From contig NC_015672.1 in the NCBI RefSeq assembly GCF_000218625.1, positions 124,001-188,000 on the forward strand: a stretch of 64,000 bases of DNA, read 5' to 3'. The position numbers and the translations under genes are program-made. Source of the DNA: Flexistipes sinusarabici DSM 4947 (lineage in GTDB: Bacteria > Chrysiogenota > Deferribacteres > Deferribacterales > Flexistipitaceae). The notes beneath the pieces are model-generated. The model ran no database searches. It was not told the DNA's origin and saw only the letters and a program-made list of their open reading frames with translations. Below are positions 1 to 9,521 of this stretch, one piece after another; within the stretch, counting starts at the first letter, position 1, and each line of letters starts with the position of its first letter.

Positions 1-322
1 CATCAAATTCAGAAGTTTTCATCCTGATGAAAAGATTGTCTTTTGTTATTCCGGCGTTGTTAATCAAAATATCCACTTTGCCGAAATTATTTTCTATTTG
101 TTTGAACATTTCTTTAACATCATCTTCTTTTGAGATGTCTGCTCCTGCGGTCATGCAGACTCCGCCCGAAGATGCGATAGATTCAGCAACTTTGTCAGCC
201 TGTTCTTTGCTGGAGGAATAATTTATGCATACCCTGGCGCCGTGTGCTGCAAAATCTTCTGCTAAAGATTTTCCTATACCTTTGGATGAGCCGGTTACAA
301 GGACAACTTTGTCTTTAAACAT
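1..322 (-). CDS. fabG: 3-oxoacyl-ACP reductase FabG, N-terminal part (runs off the window)
   Basis: Reading the minus strand from the ATG at 322 gives a short-chain dehydrogenase start with the NADP-binding glycine motif TGSSKGIGKS near residues 10-20 and the NNAG motif further on. FabG reduces 3-oxoacyl-ACP in fatty-acid elongation in the cytoplasm. The start overlaps the fabD stop by 8 bases (ATGTTTAA), so the two are translationally coupled. A GGAGG ribosome site sits just upstream. The C-terminal half with the catalytic Tyr-x3-Lys lies outside the window. The position after fabD in the plsX-fabH-fabD order supports the name. Confidence 0.93.
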   Translation of the reverse strand, partial: MFKDKVVLVTGSSKGIGKSLAEDFAAHGARVCINYSSSKEQADKVAESIASSGGVCMTAGADISKEDDVKEMFKQIENNFGKVDILINNAGITKDNLFIRMKTSEFD

Positions 323-1250
323 TTAAATCCTCCAATTTGCCAAGATCTTCAATGCCGGATATATTTACGCAGTTTATTTTTCTGTCTATTTTTTTCATTA
401 AACCTGTAAGAACACTCCCTGCACCCACTTCAATAAAATTTTCCGTTCCGTCTGCAACCATATTTAAGACAAGATCTTCCCATAAAACAGGGCTGGCAAT
501 CTGTTTAACAAAGTTTTCACGGACGGTTTCCGCTTTCTTTTCTTTTTTTGCATCGACATTACTGTAAACGGGAATGTTTAAGTCGTTTATGGTTACATCT
601 TTTAAATAGTTTTGCATATTTTCCGCCGCAGGTTTCATGAGGCTGCAATGGAAAGGTGCGCTTACGGGCAGCTTTACCGCTCTTTTTATACCGTACTCCC
701 TGTACCTTTCAAGCGCCTTTTCAACAGCCTGGATATTACCGGCCAGGACTGTTTGTGCCGGAGAATTGAAGTTGGCAGGTTCAAGCACTGATTGGGTTTC
801 TTTGGAAATATCTCCGCACATTCTCAGGATGTCTTCTCTTTTTGCCCCCATGACTGCCAGCATGCCTCCGGCTCCAACAGGGACGGCTTCCTGCATGAAT
901 TTACCGCGGTTATGAACAGCTTTGACAACATCTTCGAAAGTCATTCCACCGGCAGCAACTACGGCAGTGTATTCGCCGAGGGAATGTCCGGCATAGCCAG
1001 TTATATCATGTATTTGTTCTTTTATTATTTCAAAAATTGCCAAGCTGGTTGTAAGCAGTGCAGGTTGAGCATTGTATGTTAATGTCAGTGTTTCCTCGGG
1101 ACCGGTAAAAATGATATCGGTTAAAGAAAAGCCCAGAGCCGAGTCGGCTTTTTCAAAAACATCTTTAGCAGATTTATAATTGATGTAAAAATCTTTGCCC
1201 ATTCCCACAAACTGGGATCCCTGACCGGGAAAAATTACACCTGTACTCAT
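315..1250 (-). CDS. fabD: malonyl-CoA:ACP transacylase FabD
   Basis: This 311-residue protein moves malonyl from CoA to acyl carrier protein, supplying the extender unit for fatty-acid synthesis. It opens with the GQGSQ motif at residues 9-13, carries the nucleophile elbow GHSLGE (Ser90) and a catalytic His201 in the stretch APFHCSLM. Length is normal for the family. It lies between fabH and fabG on the same strand, 20 bases after fabH, in the conserved plsX-fabH-fabD-fabG order. No oddities were seen. Confidence 0.97.
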   Translation of the reverse strand: MSTGVIFPGQGSQFVGMGKDFYINYKSAKDVFEKADSALGFSLTDIIFTGPEETLTLTYNAQPALLTTSLAIFEIIKEQIHDITGYAGHSLGEYTAVVAAGGMTFEDVVKAVHNRGKFMQEAVPVGAGGMLAVMGAKREDILRMCGDISKETQSVLEPANFNSPAQTVLAGNIQAVEKALERYREYGIKRAVKLPVSAPFHCSLMKPAAENMQNYLKDVTINDLNIPVYSNVDAKKEKKAETVRENFVKQIASPVLWEDLVLNMVADGTENFIEVGAGSVLTGLMKKIDRKINCVNISGIEDLGKLEDLNV

Positions 1251-1270
1251 AGTAACCTATACCTCCGAAA

Positions 1271-2248
1271 TTAAAGGGTAAAAGACATGGAGCCCCATGT
1301 CAGGCCGCCGCCGAAAGCCGCACTTACGATATTGTCCCCTTGCTTGATTCTGCCGTCTTTTACTGCAAGGTCCAAAGATGTGGGTATTGTTGCAGCGGAG
1401 GTGTTGCCGAATTTATTTAAAGTCACGATAACCCTTTCACTGCTCAGGCCGATACGTTTTGCAGCTGCATCTATTATGCGGATATTTGCCTGATGAGGGA
1501 TGAACCAGTCCACATCTTCAGATGAGAAGCCGCTCTTTTTTACTGCAGTAGCGGTAGCTTCCGCCATTGCCGTGACTGCAATCTTAAAAACCTCATTGCC
1601 TTTCATTTTAATCAGTTCTGATTCCAAATTGAGCTTGTCTCTTTGTGAAAAAAAATTGGATCCGAGTGCCGGCAATTTCAATAAATCAGCGTGCTTTCCG
1701 TTTGCATACATATTTATTGTTCTGATTCCGGGTTTATCAGACCTGGACATTACAACCGCACCTGCTCCGTCACCGAAAAGTATGCAGGTATTCCTGTCTT
1801 TCCAATCCACAAAGGATGAAAGTTTTTCAGCCCCAACAACAAGTATGTTGTCAGCCATGCGGTTTTTGATTAATGAATCGGCCACGCCTGCAGCATATAT
1901 GAAGCCGGTACATGCTGCACTCACATCAAATGCAAATCCTTTCTTTATGCCAAGCATATGCTGAAGTCTGCATGCTCCGGACGGCATCACCGTATCAGGA
2001 GTAAATGTTGCCATAATTATGCCGTCGATATCGGCGGCATTTATATTAGCGCTTTTTAATGCCTCTTTGGCTGCTTTTGCAGCCATTTCGCAGCATGTTT
2101 CATTCTCGGCAATTCTCCGCTCCTGGATTCCCGTACGCGTGACTATCCAGTCGCTTGATGTATCCACCATCTTTTCAAGGTCTTCGTTTGTTAAAATTTT
2201 ATCGGGGAAAAAAGAGCCCGTACCGGATATGCATGAATAACTGTTCAT
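1271..2248 (-). CDS. fabH: 3-oxoacyl-ACP synthase III FabH
   Basis: This 325-residue KAS III enzyme condenses an acyl-CoA primer with malonyl-ACP to start fatty-acid synthesis. The Cys-His-Asn triad is visible: Cys113 in DVSAACTGF, His252 in IPHQANIR and Asn282 in NKFGNTSAA. The length is standard. The gene sits 40 bases after plsX and 20 bases before fabD in the same transcription unit. Confidence 0.97.
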   Translation of the reverse strand: MNSYSCISGTGSFFPDKILTNEDLEKMVDTSSDWIVTRTGIQERRIAENETCCEMAAKAAKEALKSANINAADIDGIIMATFTPDTVMPSGACRLQHMLGIKKGFAFDVSAACTGFIYAAGVADSLIKNRMADNILVVGAEKLSSFVDWKDRNTCILFGDGAGAVVMSRSDKPGIRTINMYANGKHADLLKLPALGSNFFSQRDKLNLESELIKMKGNEVFKIAVTAMAEATATAVKKSGFSSEDVDWFIPHQANIRIIDAAAKRIGLSSERVIVTLNKFGNTSAATIPTSLDLAVKDGRIKQGDNIVSAAFGGGLTWGSMSFTL

Positions 2249-2288
2249 GATTCACCTTTTTTTATATGTCTTATTTTTTTGCGGGGTG

Positions 2289-3365
2289 TTAATCTTCGGG
2301 TTTAATTTTGCGTATTCTTTCTTTGATATTGTTCCAAAATGAGTCCGATTTGTCAACTTTTAAAAGTTCGTAAGCTTCACTTATATTTTCCTGGATATCT
2401 CTGTTTACGTTTTTGGAAGCCAGTTCATAAGCGGTTTTAATCCCGTTTTTTATTGCATTGGAATTTGAGCTTCCGTGACCTATTATTACAACCCCGTTCA
2501 CACCAAGCAATGGAGCGCCCCCGTATTCCGTATAATCAGAGCGTTTTTTTATTCTGGTAAATGCCCTTTTTGCTATGAGTGCTCCGATTCTTGATATTAC
2601 TGTCCGTTTCAATTCCTCTTTCAAAAGCTTTGAAATATACCATGCTGCAGACTCGCTGGCTTTAAGGGCGATGTTACCGGCAAATCCGTCGGCAACAATG
2701 ACATCTGCCGTTCCCTTGTAAATGTCTTTGCCTTCAACATTACCTTTAAAGTCAATGACTCTGCAGCTTTTTAAAAGATGAAAAACGGTTTTTGTAAGCT
2801 CATTGCCTTTCATCTCCTCTTCACCGATACTCAGCAGCCCCACCTGGGGTTTTTCTACGTTCATAACTATCTTTGCATAAGCCGAGCCCATTATGGCGAA
2901 CTGTAAATAGTGCAGCGGTTTGCAGTCAACATTTGCACCTACATCCAGAAGAATGGAAGGATTTTTGGCTGTAGGCAGAACAGCGCCGATTGCGGGTCTG
3001 TCAACCCCTTCCAAAGTTCTGAGAATCAGCTTTGAAGCTCCCATTATCGCACCGGTGTTTCCTGCGCTGAAGAATGCTGATGCCTCACCATTTTTAACCA
3101 TCTTCAGCCCGATATGAACGGAAGATTGCTTTTTTCTTCTGACTGCATTGGACGGGATATCTTCCATTGAAATGGTTTCGTCCGCATGAACGACAAAGAT
3201 ATTTTTATACTGCTGTTTGTAATCTTTGGGAAGCTCCTGTTCAACCAGACGTTTGTCGCCGACCAGTATAATGTCGGCATTGTAAAGTCGAGCGGCTTCA
3301 AGAGAGCCTTTTACCACTTCATGGGGAGCAAAATCGCCCCCCATTGCATCAACAACTATCCTCAT
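2289..3365 (-). CDS. plsX: phosphate acyltransferase PlsX
   Basis: The 358-residue protein starts MRIVVDAMGGDFAPHEVVKG, the typical PlsX N-terminus. PlsX converts acyl-ACP to acyl-phosphate for phosphatidic acid synthesis and is a peripheral membrane protein. The family motif GHGSSN is seen late in the chain (VVIIGHGSSNSNAIKNGI). The gene starts 6 bases after the rpmF stop, so it is probably cotranscribed with the ribosomal protein gene, which is a widely conserved arrangement. The C-terminal 30 residues are a charged tail, slightly longer than in many homologues. Confidence 0.96.
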   Translation of the reverse strand: MRIVVDAMGGDFAPHEVVKGSLEAARLYNADIILVGDKRLVEQELPKDYKQQYKNIFVVHADETISMEDIPSNAVRRKKQSSVHIGLKMVKNGEASAFFSAGNTGAIMGASKLILRTLEGVDRPAIGAVLPTAKNPSILLDVGANVDCKPLHYLQFAIMGSAYAKIVMNVEKPQVGLLSIGEEEMKGNELTKTVFHLLKSCRVIDFKGNVEGKDIYKGTADVIVADGFAGNIALKASESAAWYISKLLKEELKRTVISRIGALIAKRAFTRIKKRSDYTEYGGAPLLGVNGVVIIGHGSSNSNAIKNGIKTAYELASKNVNRDIQENISEAYELLKVDKSDSFWNNIKERIRKIKPED

Positions 3366-3371
3366 AGCAGT

Positions 3372-3554
3372 CTAAAGTTCTTCTGCTTCGATTACCTGTT
3401 TTTTATCGTAATAACCGCAGGCAGGACATACATTGTGCGGCAGCTTAAGCTCTCCGCAGTTGTCACATTTTACACTTTGTCTTGTTTTTGCAGAGTGATG
3501 GCTTCTTCTTGAGCCTACTTTTGATTTTGACGTTTTACCCTTAGGTACACCCAT
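3372..3554 (-). CDS. rpmF: 50S ribosomal protein L32
   Basis: A 60-residue basic protein beginning MGVPKGKTSKSK, the invariant L32 N-terminus. It has the zinc-ribbon pattern CDNC...CPAC, so this is the zinc-binding form of L32. It lies 2 bases downstream of the DUF177 gene and just upstream of plsX, the usual bacterial neighbourhood linking translation with lipid synthesis. Confidence 0.97.
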   Translation of the reverse strand: MGVPKGKTSKSKVGSRRSHHSAKTRQSVKCDNCGELKLPHNVCPACGYYDKKQVIEAEEL

Positions 3555-3556
3555 TT

Positions 3557-4075
3557 TTACACCTCGTTTCTGTTTTTATTTTCCAGCAGTTTTTTTAAAT
3601 CCGCCCATCTGTCATCTGTTTCCTGTTTACAGGAGCAGGTCTCCTCATTAAGATTGGTTCCGCAGATCGGACAGAGACCTTTACAATCTTGGCTGCACAG
3701 TCTTTTTACAGGTCTCAGCAAAACCGCTTCTTGTGAAATGATTTCTTCCATATCTATGTATTCTTCCCTTACAAAATACAGACCCATATCTTCATCTTTA
3801 AGTTCAATCTCTTCTGCTTCTGCCTCAGCGCTGCTTTCTTTGACAATTTCTATGAGTATTTTTTCATCTATATCTTCTTTAAATTTTTTAAGGCACCTGT
3901 CGCAGCTGTCTTCGATGGTGATATTTAGATTGCCTGTTAATATAAAATTCTCATTAACAGCATATATTGTACCGTTGAAGCTGTTGATATTAAAAACGCT
4001 TTCACTCGTCTCAAAATTGTCTGAAAAATTAATTTCCAAACCTTCTTCGGGGATTTTTTCAAAGTAAATACGCAT
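3557..4075 (-). CDS. DUF177 (YceD-like) protein
   Basis: A 172-residue acidic protein of the DUF177/YceD family, recognised from its place directly upstream of rpmF and from the motif CDRCLKKF at about residues 58-65, followed by a second cysteine cluster CSQDCKGLCPICGTNL near residues 127-142. In bacteria and plastids this family is linked to 23S rRNA accumulation and ribosome assembly. The four-cysteine region probably binds zinc, which is inference. It is the first gene of the minus-strand cluster. No clear promoter was identified in the 35 bases before the upstream terminator. Confidence 0.9.
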   Translation of the reverse strand: MRIYFEKIPEEGLEINFSDNFETSESVFNINSFNGTIYAVNENFILTGNLNITIEDSCDRCLKKFKEDIDEKILIEIVKESSAEAEAEEIELKDEDMGLYFVREEYIDMEEIISQEAVLLRPVKRLCSQDCKGLCPICGTNLNEETCSCKQETDDRWADLKKLLENKNRNEV

Positions 4076-4110
4076 TATTTATCCTGTACATCTCCATTCA
4101 TTGATAAATA

Positions 4111-4133
4111 GAAACAACCGTAAAACGGTTGTT
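4111..4133 (-). terminator. hairpin terminator of the aminotransferase gene
   Basis: A perfect 9-bp stem (AACAACCGT / ACGGTTGTT) with a 3-base loop lies at 4113-4133. Read on the minus strand it is followed by a T-rich run. It sits between the aminotransferase stop (4291) and the DUF177 start (4075), so it would end transcription of the former and isolate the ribosome/lipid operon. The stem is only moderately GC-rich and the gap from the stop is about 160 bases, so strength is uncertain. Confidence 0.6.
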
Positions 4134-4290
4134 AATTTTCCGGCAATATTTTATCACATATCAGCCGATACCATCGAAAAGTGCCAGATAATATAGAGAA
4201 TGGGGAACGCCTTGTCAACTACCAAAAATTTTAACAGGGGTTGTATTTAACAGCTGCCGAAGATTTTTGGCTATTTGTTTATCATAGCTG

Positions 4291-5595
4291 CTATTTGCTG
4301 GATTCTATGTAGTTTACAATATTTTCAGCTAAATGTTTTACCGTCCATTCAAATCTTTCAACATCTTTCTCAAGCAGTGTCATACGGAAACCGGGCAGAG
4401 AGGTGAAAAATGATGTCATCGGTACTACACATATACCTGAAGAAGCAAGAAGATAATATGCGAATCGTTTGTCCATTTCGATATTGCCGCCGGTGAGTTT
4501 TTCCACATAACTTTTTATTTCCGGTATATTTATGGGCAGTGTCTGTTTATTGTTCAACACGGCTTCATTAAATACAATTGACATGTAAAAAGCACCGTTT
4601 GTTCTGCTGGTAACTATGTAAGGCACGTCTTTAAGGATATTGTATGCAATGTTTGAAAGTTTTTCATAATGTCTAACCCTGTCTTTCAGGTATTTGTCGT
4701 ATTCAGGGTGCTCCAGAAGCTTGGGGATTGCCATTTGGGGGAATGTGGTGGAGCAGACTTCGGACATTTTCTGCTGCAGAATTGCGTCGACATATCTGCA
4801 GAATTTTTCATCTTTGTCAATATTATAAACTTCCATCCAGCCGCATCTGGCACCCGGCCACGGATATTCCTTGGAGATACCCTTCATGCTTATTCCCGGA
4901 ACATCTCCTATAATATCAGATAGCTGAACAGTTTTATGTCCGTTGTATGTTATGTTGTGATATATTTCATCAAATATTAAAAACAGGTCGTATTCTTTTG
5001 CTATTCTGACTATCTCTTTTAATGTCTCTTCCGAATAAACGAAACCTGTCGGATTGTCAGGATTGATTACCAGTATCCCGACAATTGAGTTATGGCTTTT
5101 TACTTTTCTCTCAAGTTCGTTTATATCGGGTTTCCAGTTATTGTAAGGGTTAAGTCTGTATGTATTCGGAGGAAACGAAGCATGCAGAACTTCCGCCATG
5201 AAATGGGTGGAATAGGTTGGTTCCGGCATTATAATCCTTGCATCCACCCTTATGGAACTGTATGCCCTTGCAATTGCGTCGCCAAGACCGTTAAAGAAGA
5301 TAATATCTTCAGGTGTTATCTTTATCTTTCCCCTTTTGTTCACCTTTTCGGCCAGGTATTCCCTTGTGCTTAGAACTCCTTTTGTCGGGGAGTAGGCGAA
5401 ACTCAAATCGTCTTCCATAATTTCGGAAAGGATGCTTTTCATCCATTCAGGAATTTTTTCCCCTTTTACCACCGGATCACCGATATTCTCCCAAATTACA
5501 TCCATGCCTCTTTTCTTTAGCTCATTTGCGACATTCACTATATTTCTTATTTCATAAGTGAGCCCGCTGCCGCTTTTTGCTATATCAAAACGCAT
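4291..5595 (-). CDS. PLP-dependent class I/II aminotransferase
   Basis: A fold-type I aminotransferase of about 434 residues. Features seen are YSPTKGVLSTREYLA near the N-terminus, the substrate/PLP region INPDNPTGFVY, the aspartate motif FDEIYHN, and the Schiff-base lysine in GISKEYPWPGARCGW. It resembles the alanine/aspartate-type subgroup, but the amino-acid substrate cannot be read from sequence. An upstream in-frame ATG at 5634 would add 13 residues. I prefer the ATG at 5595 because GGAGAGG lies a few bases ahead of it. It is transcribed away from the SRPBCC gene at 5801 across a 205-bp AT-rich gap. Confidence 0.88.
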   Translation of the reverse strand: MRFDIAKSGSGLTYEIRNIVNVANELKKRGMDVIWENIGDPVVKGEKIPEWMKSILSEIMEDDLSFAYSPTKGVLSTREYLAEKVNKRGKIKITPEDIIFFNGLGDAIARAYSSIRVDARIIMPEPTYSTHFMAEVLHASFPPNTYRLNPYNNWKPDINELERKVKSHNSIVGILVINPDNPTGFVYSEETLKEIVRIAKEYDLFLIFDEIYHNITYNGHKTVQLSDIIGDVPGISMKGISKEYPWPGARCGWMEVYNIDKDEKFCRYVDAILQQKMSEVCSTTFPQMAIPKLLEHPEYDKYLKDRVRHYEKLSNIAYNILKDVPYIVTSRTNGAFYMSIVFNEAVLNNKQTLPINIPEIKSYVEKLTGGNIEMDKRFAYYLLASSGICVVPMTSFFTSLPGFRMTLLEKDVERFEWTVKHLAENIVNYIESSK

Positions 5596-5800
5596 TTTCC
5601 TCTCCGTCAAATTGTGTTGGTAATTGAATCTCAAACCATATTACAATTTTGTGTTAATTTCTATATATAATTTGCTTATAATAGCCTGTGGATGTGTTTT
5701 TTAACATATTTGTGTGTTAAATCAAGGAAATTGTTAAATATATTTATCTTTACCGGGTTGTTTGCTATAAGGTTTGTATGAATAATTAGACGGGGCATAT

Positions 5801-6253
5801 GTGGCACTTTATCGGTTAAAGCGGATTCAGTATCTTAATTCAGATATTAAAACATGTTGGAATTTTTTCTCCGATCCGGGCAAACTTGCGGAAATTACAC
5901 GGGCATGGCTTGGCTTCCGTGTTGTTTCTGATCTTCCGGGAAATATGTTTCCCGGCCTGATTATAGAGTATAAAATTACTCCCTTTGCTTTTTTTGAAAC
6001 GTCCTGGGTTACTGAAATTACACACGTTTCAGAGCCTTTCTTCTTTGTTGATGAGCAGAGGCTGGGTCCTTATAAATTCTGGCATCACAAGCATTTTTTC
6101 GAAGAAAGCGGAGACGGTGTTATTATGACCGATGAGGTTCATTACAGTATGCCTTTTGGTATCATAGGTGATATTTTGAACAGGTTTGTTGTAAGGAAAA
6201 GACTTGAAAATATTTTTAATTACCGGTTTGAGACTCTTAAAAAGTTATTTTGA
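5801..6253 (+). CDS. SRPBCC-family (START-like) protein
   Basis: A 150-residue protein with the SRPBCC helix-grip layout: N-terminal LKRIQYLNSDIKTCWNFFSDPGKLAEIT, a central block of aromatic-rich strands, and a C-terminal helix with RLENIFNYRFETLKKLF. Such proteins bind hydrophobic ligands in a deep pocket; no ligand can be assigned. The start is a GTG at 5801 with a weak ACGGGG site upstream. It belongs to the same superfamily as the N-terminal half of the split gene at 55984-58984. It stands 72 bases before the glmU start and may be cotranscribed with it. Confidence 0.8.
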   Translation: MALYRLKRIQYLNSDIKTCWNFFSDPGKLAEITRAWLGFRVVSDLPGNMFPGLIIEYKITPFAFFETSWVTEITHVSEPFFFVDEQRLGPYKFWHHKHFFEESGDGVIMTDEVHYSMPFGIIGDILNRFVVRKRLENIFNYRFETLKKLF

Positions 6254-6325
6254 ATAAAATACCTCTATCCTTGATTTATAATGCTTAATGTTTTAATAAA
6301 TGATAAATTTGCAATGGGGGAAAAG

Positions 6326-7687
6326 ATGAACGTTAAAGCTCTTGTTTTGGCTGCAGGAAAAGGGACAAGGATGAAATCAAAGAAACCGAAAGTTCTTTTT
6401 GATGTTGCAGGCAAACCGATGATAGATTATGTGATGGAAGCTGCTTCTGCGGTTTGCTCAGACGGGACTGTCGTTGTTCTGGGAGAGGGGGCTGAGGATA
6501 TTCAGTCTCATCTGCAGGGTTATAATTCAGAGTTTGTTTTTCAAAAAGAGCAGAAAGGAACGGCGGATGCTGTTTTGGCTGCGAAGGACACCCTTAAAAA
6601 TTATAACGGTAAGATTCTTATCCTCTGCGGGGATATGCCGTTGGTGAGCAGGGAGAGTTTAAAAGCTTTTATTGAAAACTCGGATTCTCCTGTAAATTTT
6701 ATGAGTGTAAAAAAGAAAAATCCCGAAGGTTACGGAAGAGTAGTCAGAGGAGCAGACGGATCTGTAATCAGAATAGTTGAAGAAAGGGATGCAAATTTAA
6801 ATGAAAAGAAATTAAAGGAAATTAATACAGGTATTTATCTCGCCGAGTCAAAGGAACTCTTCAGGAGACTGGAATATATTAACAATAATAACGCACAGGA
6901 GGAATACTACCTGACCGATATTGTCAAAGATGGTGCCGGTATTTTTGTTGCTGAAGCAGAAGAGGAATTTCTCGGGATAAACGACAGAGCTGCGCTGGCA
7001 GAAGCTTCAAAATTAATCTGGCGTAAGCGTGCTTGTGAATATATGAAAAACGGCGTCAGTATAATAGATCCGGACAGCTTTTACTGCGATAATTCGGTTG
7101 AGATTGAAAACGATGTTACGATACATCCAAATGTAACCTTAAAAGGCACAACCAAAATTGGAGAAGGCAGTGTTGTTTATCCGGGATGCAGGATAGCCGA
7201 CAGTGTGGTGGAAGATTATTGTGAAATAAAAGATAATTGTGTTATAACAGAATCTTTTATGGGCAGAGAATCTTCAGTGGGGCCTATGGCACATTTGAGA
7301 CCGGGAAGCAAACTGTACGGGAAAAATAAAATCGGCAATTTTGTGGAAGTGAAAAAAACGGAAATTCATGAAAACTCAAAAGCCAGCCACCTGACTTATC
7401 TGGGTGATGCATATATAGGTAAAGATGTGAATATAGGATGCGGCACAATTACATGTAATTATGATGGTATCAGTAAACATAAAACTATTATTAACGACGG
7501 TGTTTTTGTGGGAAGTGATGTTCAGTTTGTTGCCCCTGTGGAAATAGGTAAAGATGCTTTGATTGCAGCCGGCTCAACTGTTACAAAAGATGTCCCTGAT
7601 GAATCACTCGCCATTTCCCGGAGTGAGCAGGTTAATAAAGAAGGCTGGGTGAGAAAACGCAAACAAATTTATTCAAGGGAGAAATAG
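6326..7687 (+). CDS. glmU: bifunctional N-acetylglucosamine-1-phosphate uridyltransferase / glucosamine-1-phosphate acetyltransferase
   Basis: GlmU makes UDP-GlcNAc, the precursor of peptidoglycan and lipopolysaccharide. The N-terminal uridyltransferase half has LAAGKGTRMKSKKPK (residues 8-22) and the metal-site GDMPL. The C-terminal half is a left-handed beta helix of hexapeptide repeats with GPMAHLRPG, HLTYLGDAYIG and GCGTITCNYDG, matching the acetyltransferase active site. The reading frame is open from 6281, but GGGGGA just before the ATG at 6326 and the family N-terminus MNVKALVLAAG make 6326 the likely start (453 residues). It is 2 bases ahead of glmS, so the two successive-pathway enzymes are coupled. 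Confidence 0.97.
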   Translation: MNVKALVLAAGKGTRMKSKKPKVLFDVAGKPMIDYVMEAASAVCSDGTVVVLGEGAEDIQSHLQGYNSEFVFQKEQKGTADAVLAAKDTLKNYNGKILILCGDMPLVSRESLKAFIENSDSPVNFMSVKKKNPEGYGRVVRGADGSVIRIVEERDANLNEKKLKEINTGIYLAESKELFRRLEYINNNNAQEEYYLTDIVKDGAGIFVAEAEEEFLGINDRAALAEASKLIWRKRACEYMKNGVSIIDPDSFYCDNSVEIENDVTIHPNVTLKGTTKIGEGSVVYPGCRIADSVVEDYCEIKDNCVITESFMGRESSVGPMAHLRPGSKLYGKNKIGNFVEVKKTEIHENSKASHLTYLGDAYIGKDVNIGCGTITCNYDGISKHKTIINDGVFVGSDVQFVAPVEIGKDALIAAGSTVTKDVPDESLAISRSEQVNKEGWVRKRKQIYSREK

Positions 7688-7689
7688 AT

Positions 7690-9519
7690 ATGTGCGGTAT
7701 TGTGGCTTATATAGGTGAAAAGAATGCTTACGATATCCTTTTGGAAGGGCTTGAGAGGCTTGAGTACAGAGGTTATGACTCCGCCGGGCTGGCGCTGCTT
7801 GATAAATCCGAAAATATCATAAAAACGGTAAGAAGTGTTGGTAAACTGAAGAATCTTAGAGAAAAAACCAGCAGCACTGATTTTAACAGCAAAGCAGGTA
7901 TCGGTCACACCCGGTGGGCAACGCACGGGAAACCGACATCCTACAACGCCCATCCCCATGTTTCCAAAGGCCTGGCTTTGGTTCACAACGGTATTATTGA
8001 AAATTACCTTCAGCTGAAAAAAGAGCTGACTGACAAGGGGTATGTCTTTCAATCTGAAACGGACTCGGAAGTTATTGCCCATCTGATACACAGCTATCTG
8101 AACGGCGATATTCTTGAGGCGGTAAGGAAAGCTACAAACAAGCTGAACGGAGCATTCTCCGTTGCAGTGATATCAGAAGATAACCCGGACAGGATTATTG
8201 CAGCCAGAAATGACAGCCCTCTTGTTTTGGGGGCAGGAGATGGTGAGAATTTTGCTGCAAGCGATATTCCCGCCGTTTTGAGTCACACGAGGAATTTTAT
8301 CTTTATGGAAGATGGTGATATTGCAGTTTTGCGGAAAGACTCCATAGAGATTTATGATAAAAATCACAAAAAAGTTGAAAGGGATAAAAAATATATTGAC
8401 TGGAATCCGGTCATGGCTGAAAAAGCCGGATTCAGGCATTTTATGCAGAAAGAGATTTATGAGCAGCCCAGGGCAGTTACAGATACTCTGAGGGGTAAGT
8501 ACTCCCTTGAAGAGTCGTTAATCAGACTGCCTGAACTGGATGAGATAAGCGGAGCACTGAAGGATGCAAGCAGAATTCACATCGTCGCCTGTGGAACAAG
8601 CTGGCACGCGGGTCTTGTGGGCAAATTCCTTCTTGAAAAATTTGCCGGTGTACCTGTGGAGGTGGATATAGCATCCGAGTACAGATACAGGGATACAATT
8701 CTGGATGAAAATGTGATTTTTCTTGCCATTACCCAGTCCGGAGAAACAGCCGATACACTGGCAGCCATGAGAATGGCAAAGAAAAAAGGGTGCAGTACTT
8801 TGGCTATTTGCAATGTTTTGGGCTCTTCAGTGTCAAGGGAAGCCGACGGCGTGATATATACCCATGCCGGACCTGAGATCGGTGTTGCCTCAACAAAAGC
8901 GTTTACAACACAGATAACCTGCCTGTATATGCTTGGCATTTATTTAGGTCAGATCAGAAATACGATGAACGAAAAATCAAGAAGTGAGTATATACACAGC
9001 CTTCTCGGTGTCCCCGAGCAAATGGAGTATGTGTTGAATAAAGATAGTGAAATTGAAAATATTGCAAAGGATTTTAAAGATTATAAAGATTTTCTTTTTT
9101 TAGGAAGGCACCTTAATTATCCTGTTGCACTCGAAGGGGCTCTTAAACTTAAAGAAATATCATACATACATGCAGAGGGCTATCCTGCCGGCGAAATGAA
9201 GCACGGTCCTATTGCACTTATAGATGAAAATATGCCTGTTTTTACTTTGGCAACCAAATCCCGGGTGTATGATAAGATTGTTTCTAATATCGAAGAGGTA
9301 AAGGCCCGTGACGGTATCGTTATTGCAACTGTTACGGAAAATGATACCCATCTTGCGGACAAATGTGACGCTGTTATCAGTATTCCTGGAACATCCGAAG
9401 AGGTCAGTGTCTTTTTAAATACAGTTGTTACACAATTCTTCGCCTATCATTGTGCCCGTTTGCTGGGTAATGATGTTGATCAGCCGAGAAATTTGGCAAA
9501 AAGCGTGACAGTGGAGTGA
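7690..9519 (+). CDS. glmS: glutamine-fructose-6-phosphate aminotransferase (isomerizing)
   Basis: The 609-residue enzyme makes glucosamine-6-phosphate from fructose-6-phosphate and glutamine. It begins MCGIVAYIG, so after Met removal the N-terminal Cys is the glutaminase nucleophile. HTRWATHGKP near residue 75-84 is the class II amidotransferase motif. Two SIS domains follow, with ACGTSWHAG and TQSGETADT in the first, and the end DQPRNLAKSVTVE is typical. It follows glmU by 2 bases and its stop overlaps or touches the CLC gene, so the three form one operon. Confidence 0.98.
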   Translation: MCGIVAYIGEKNAYDILLEGLERLEYRGYDSAGLALLDKSENIIKTVRSVGKLKNLREKTSSTDFNSKAGIGHTRWATHGKPTSYNAHPHVSKGLALVHNGIIENYLQLKKELTDKGYVFQSETDSEVIAHLIHSYLNGDILEAVRKATNKLNGAFSVAVISEDNPDRIIAARNDSPLVLGAGDGENFAASDIPAVLSHTRNFIFMEDGDIAVLRKDSIEIYDKNHKKVERDKKYIDWNPVMAEKAGFRHFMQKEIYEQPRAVTDTLRGKYSLEESLIRLPELDEISGALKDASRIHIVACGTSWHAGLVGKFLLEKFAGVPVEVDIASEYRYRDTILDENVIFLAITQSGETADTLAAMRMAKKKGCSTLAICNVLGSSVSREADGVIYTHAGPEIGVASTKAFTTQITCLYMLGIYLGQIRNTMNEKSRSEYIHSLLGVPEQMEYVLNKDSEIENIAKDFKDYKDFLFLGRHLNYPVALEGALKLKEISYIHAEGYPAGEMKHGPIALIDENMPVFTLATKSRVYDKIVSNIEEVKARDGIVIATVTENDTHLADKCDAVISIPGTSEEVSVFLNTVVTQFFAYHCARLLGNDVDQPRNLAKSVTVE

Positions 9520-9521
9520 TA

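Noticed and set aside
8577-8939. Long minus-strand frames opposite glmS (for example 8577-8939 and 7669-8091)
   Set aside because: They are antisense shadows of a well-supported gene and show no ribosome site or recognisable motif.
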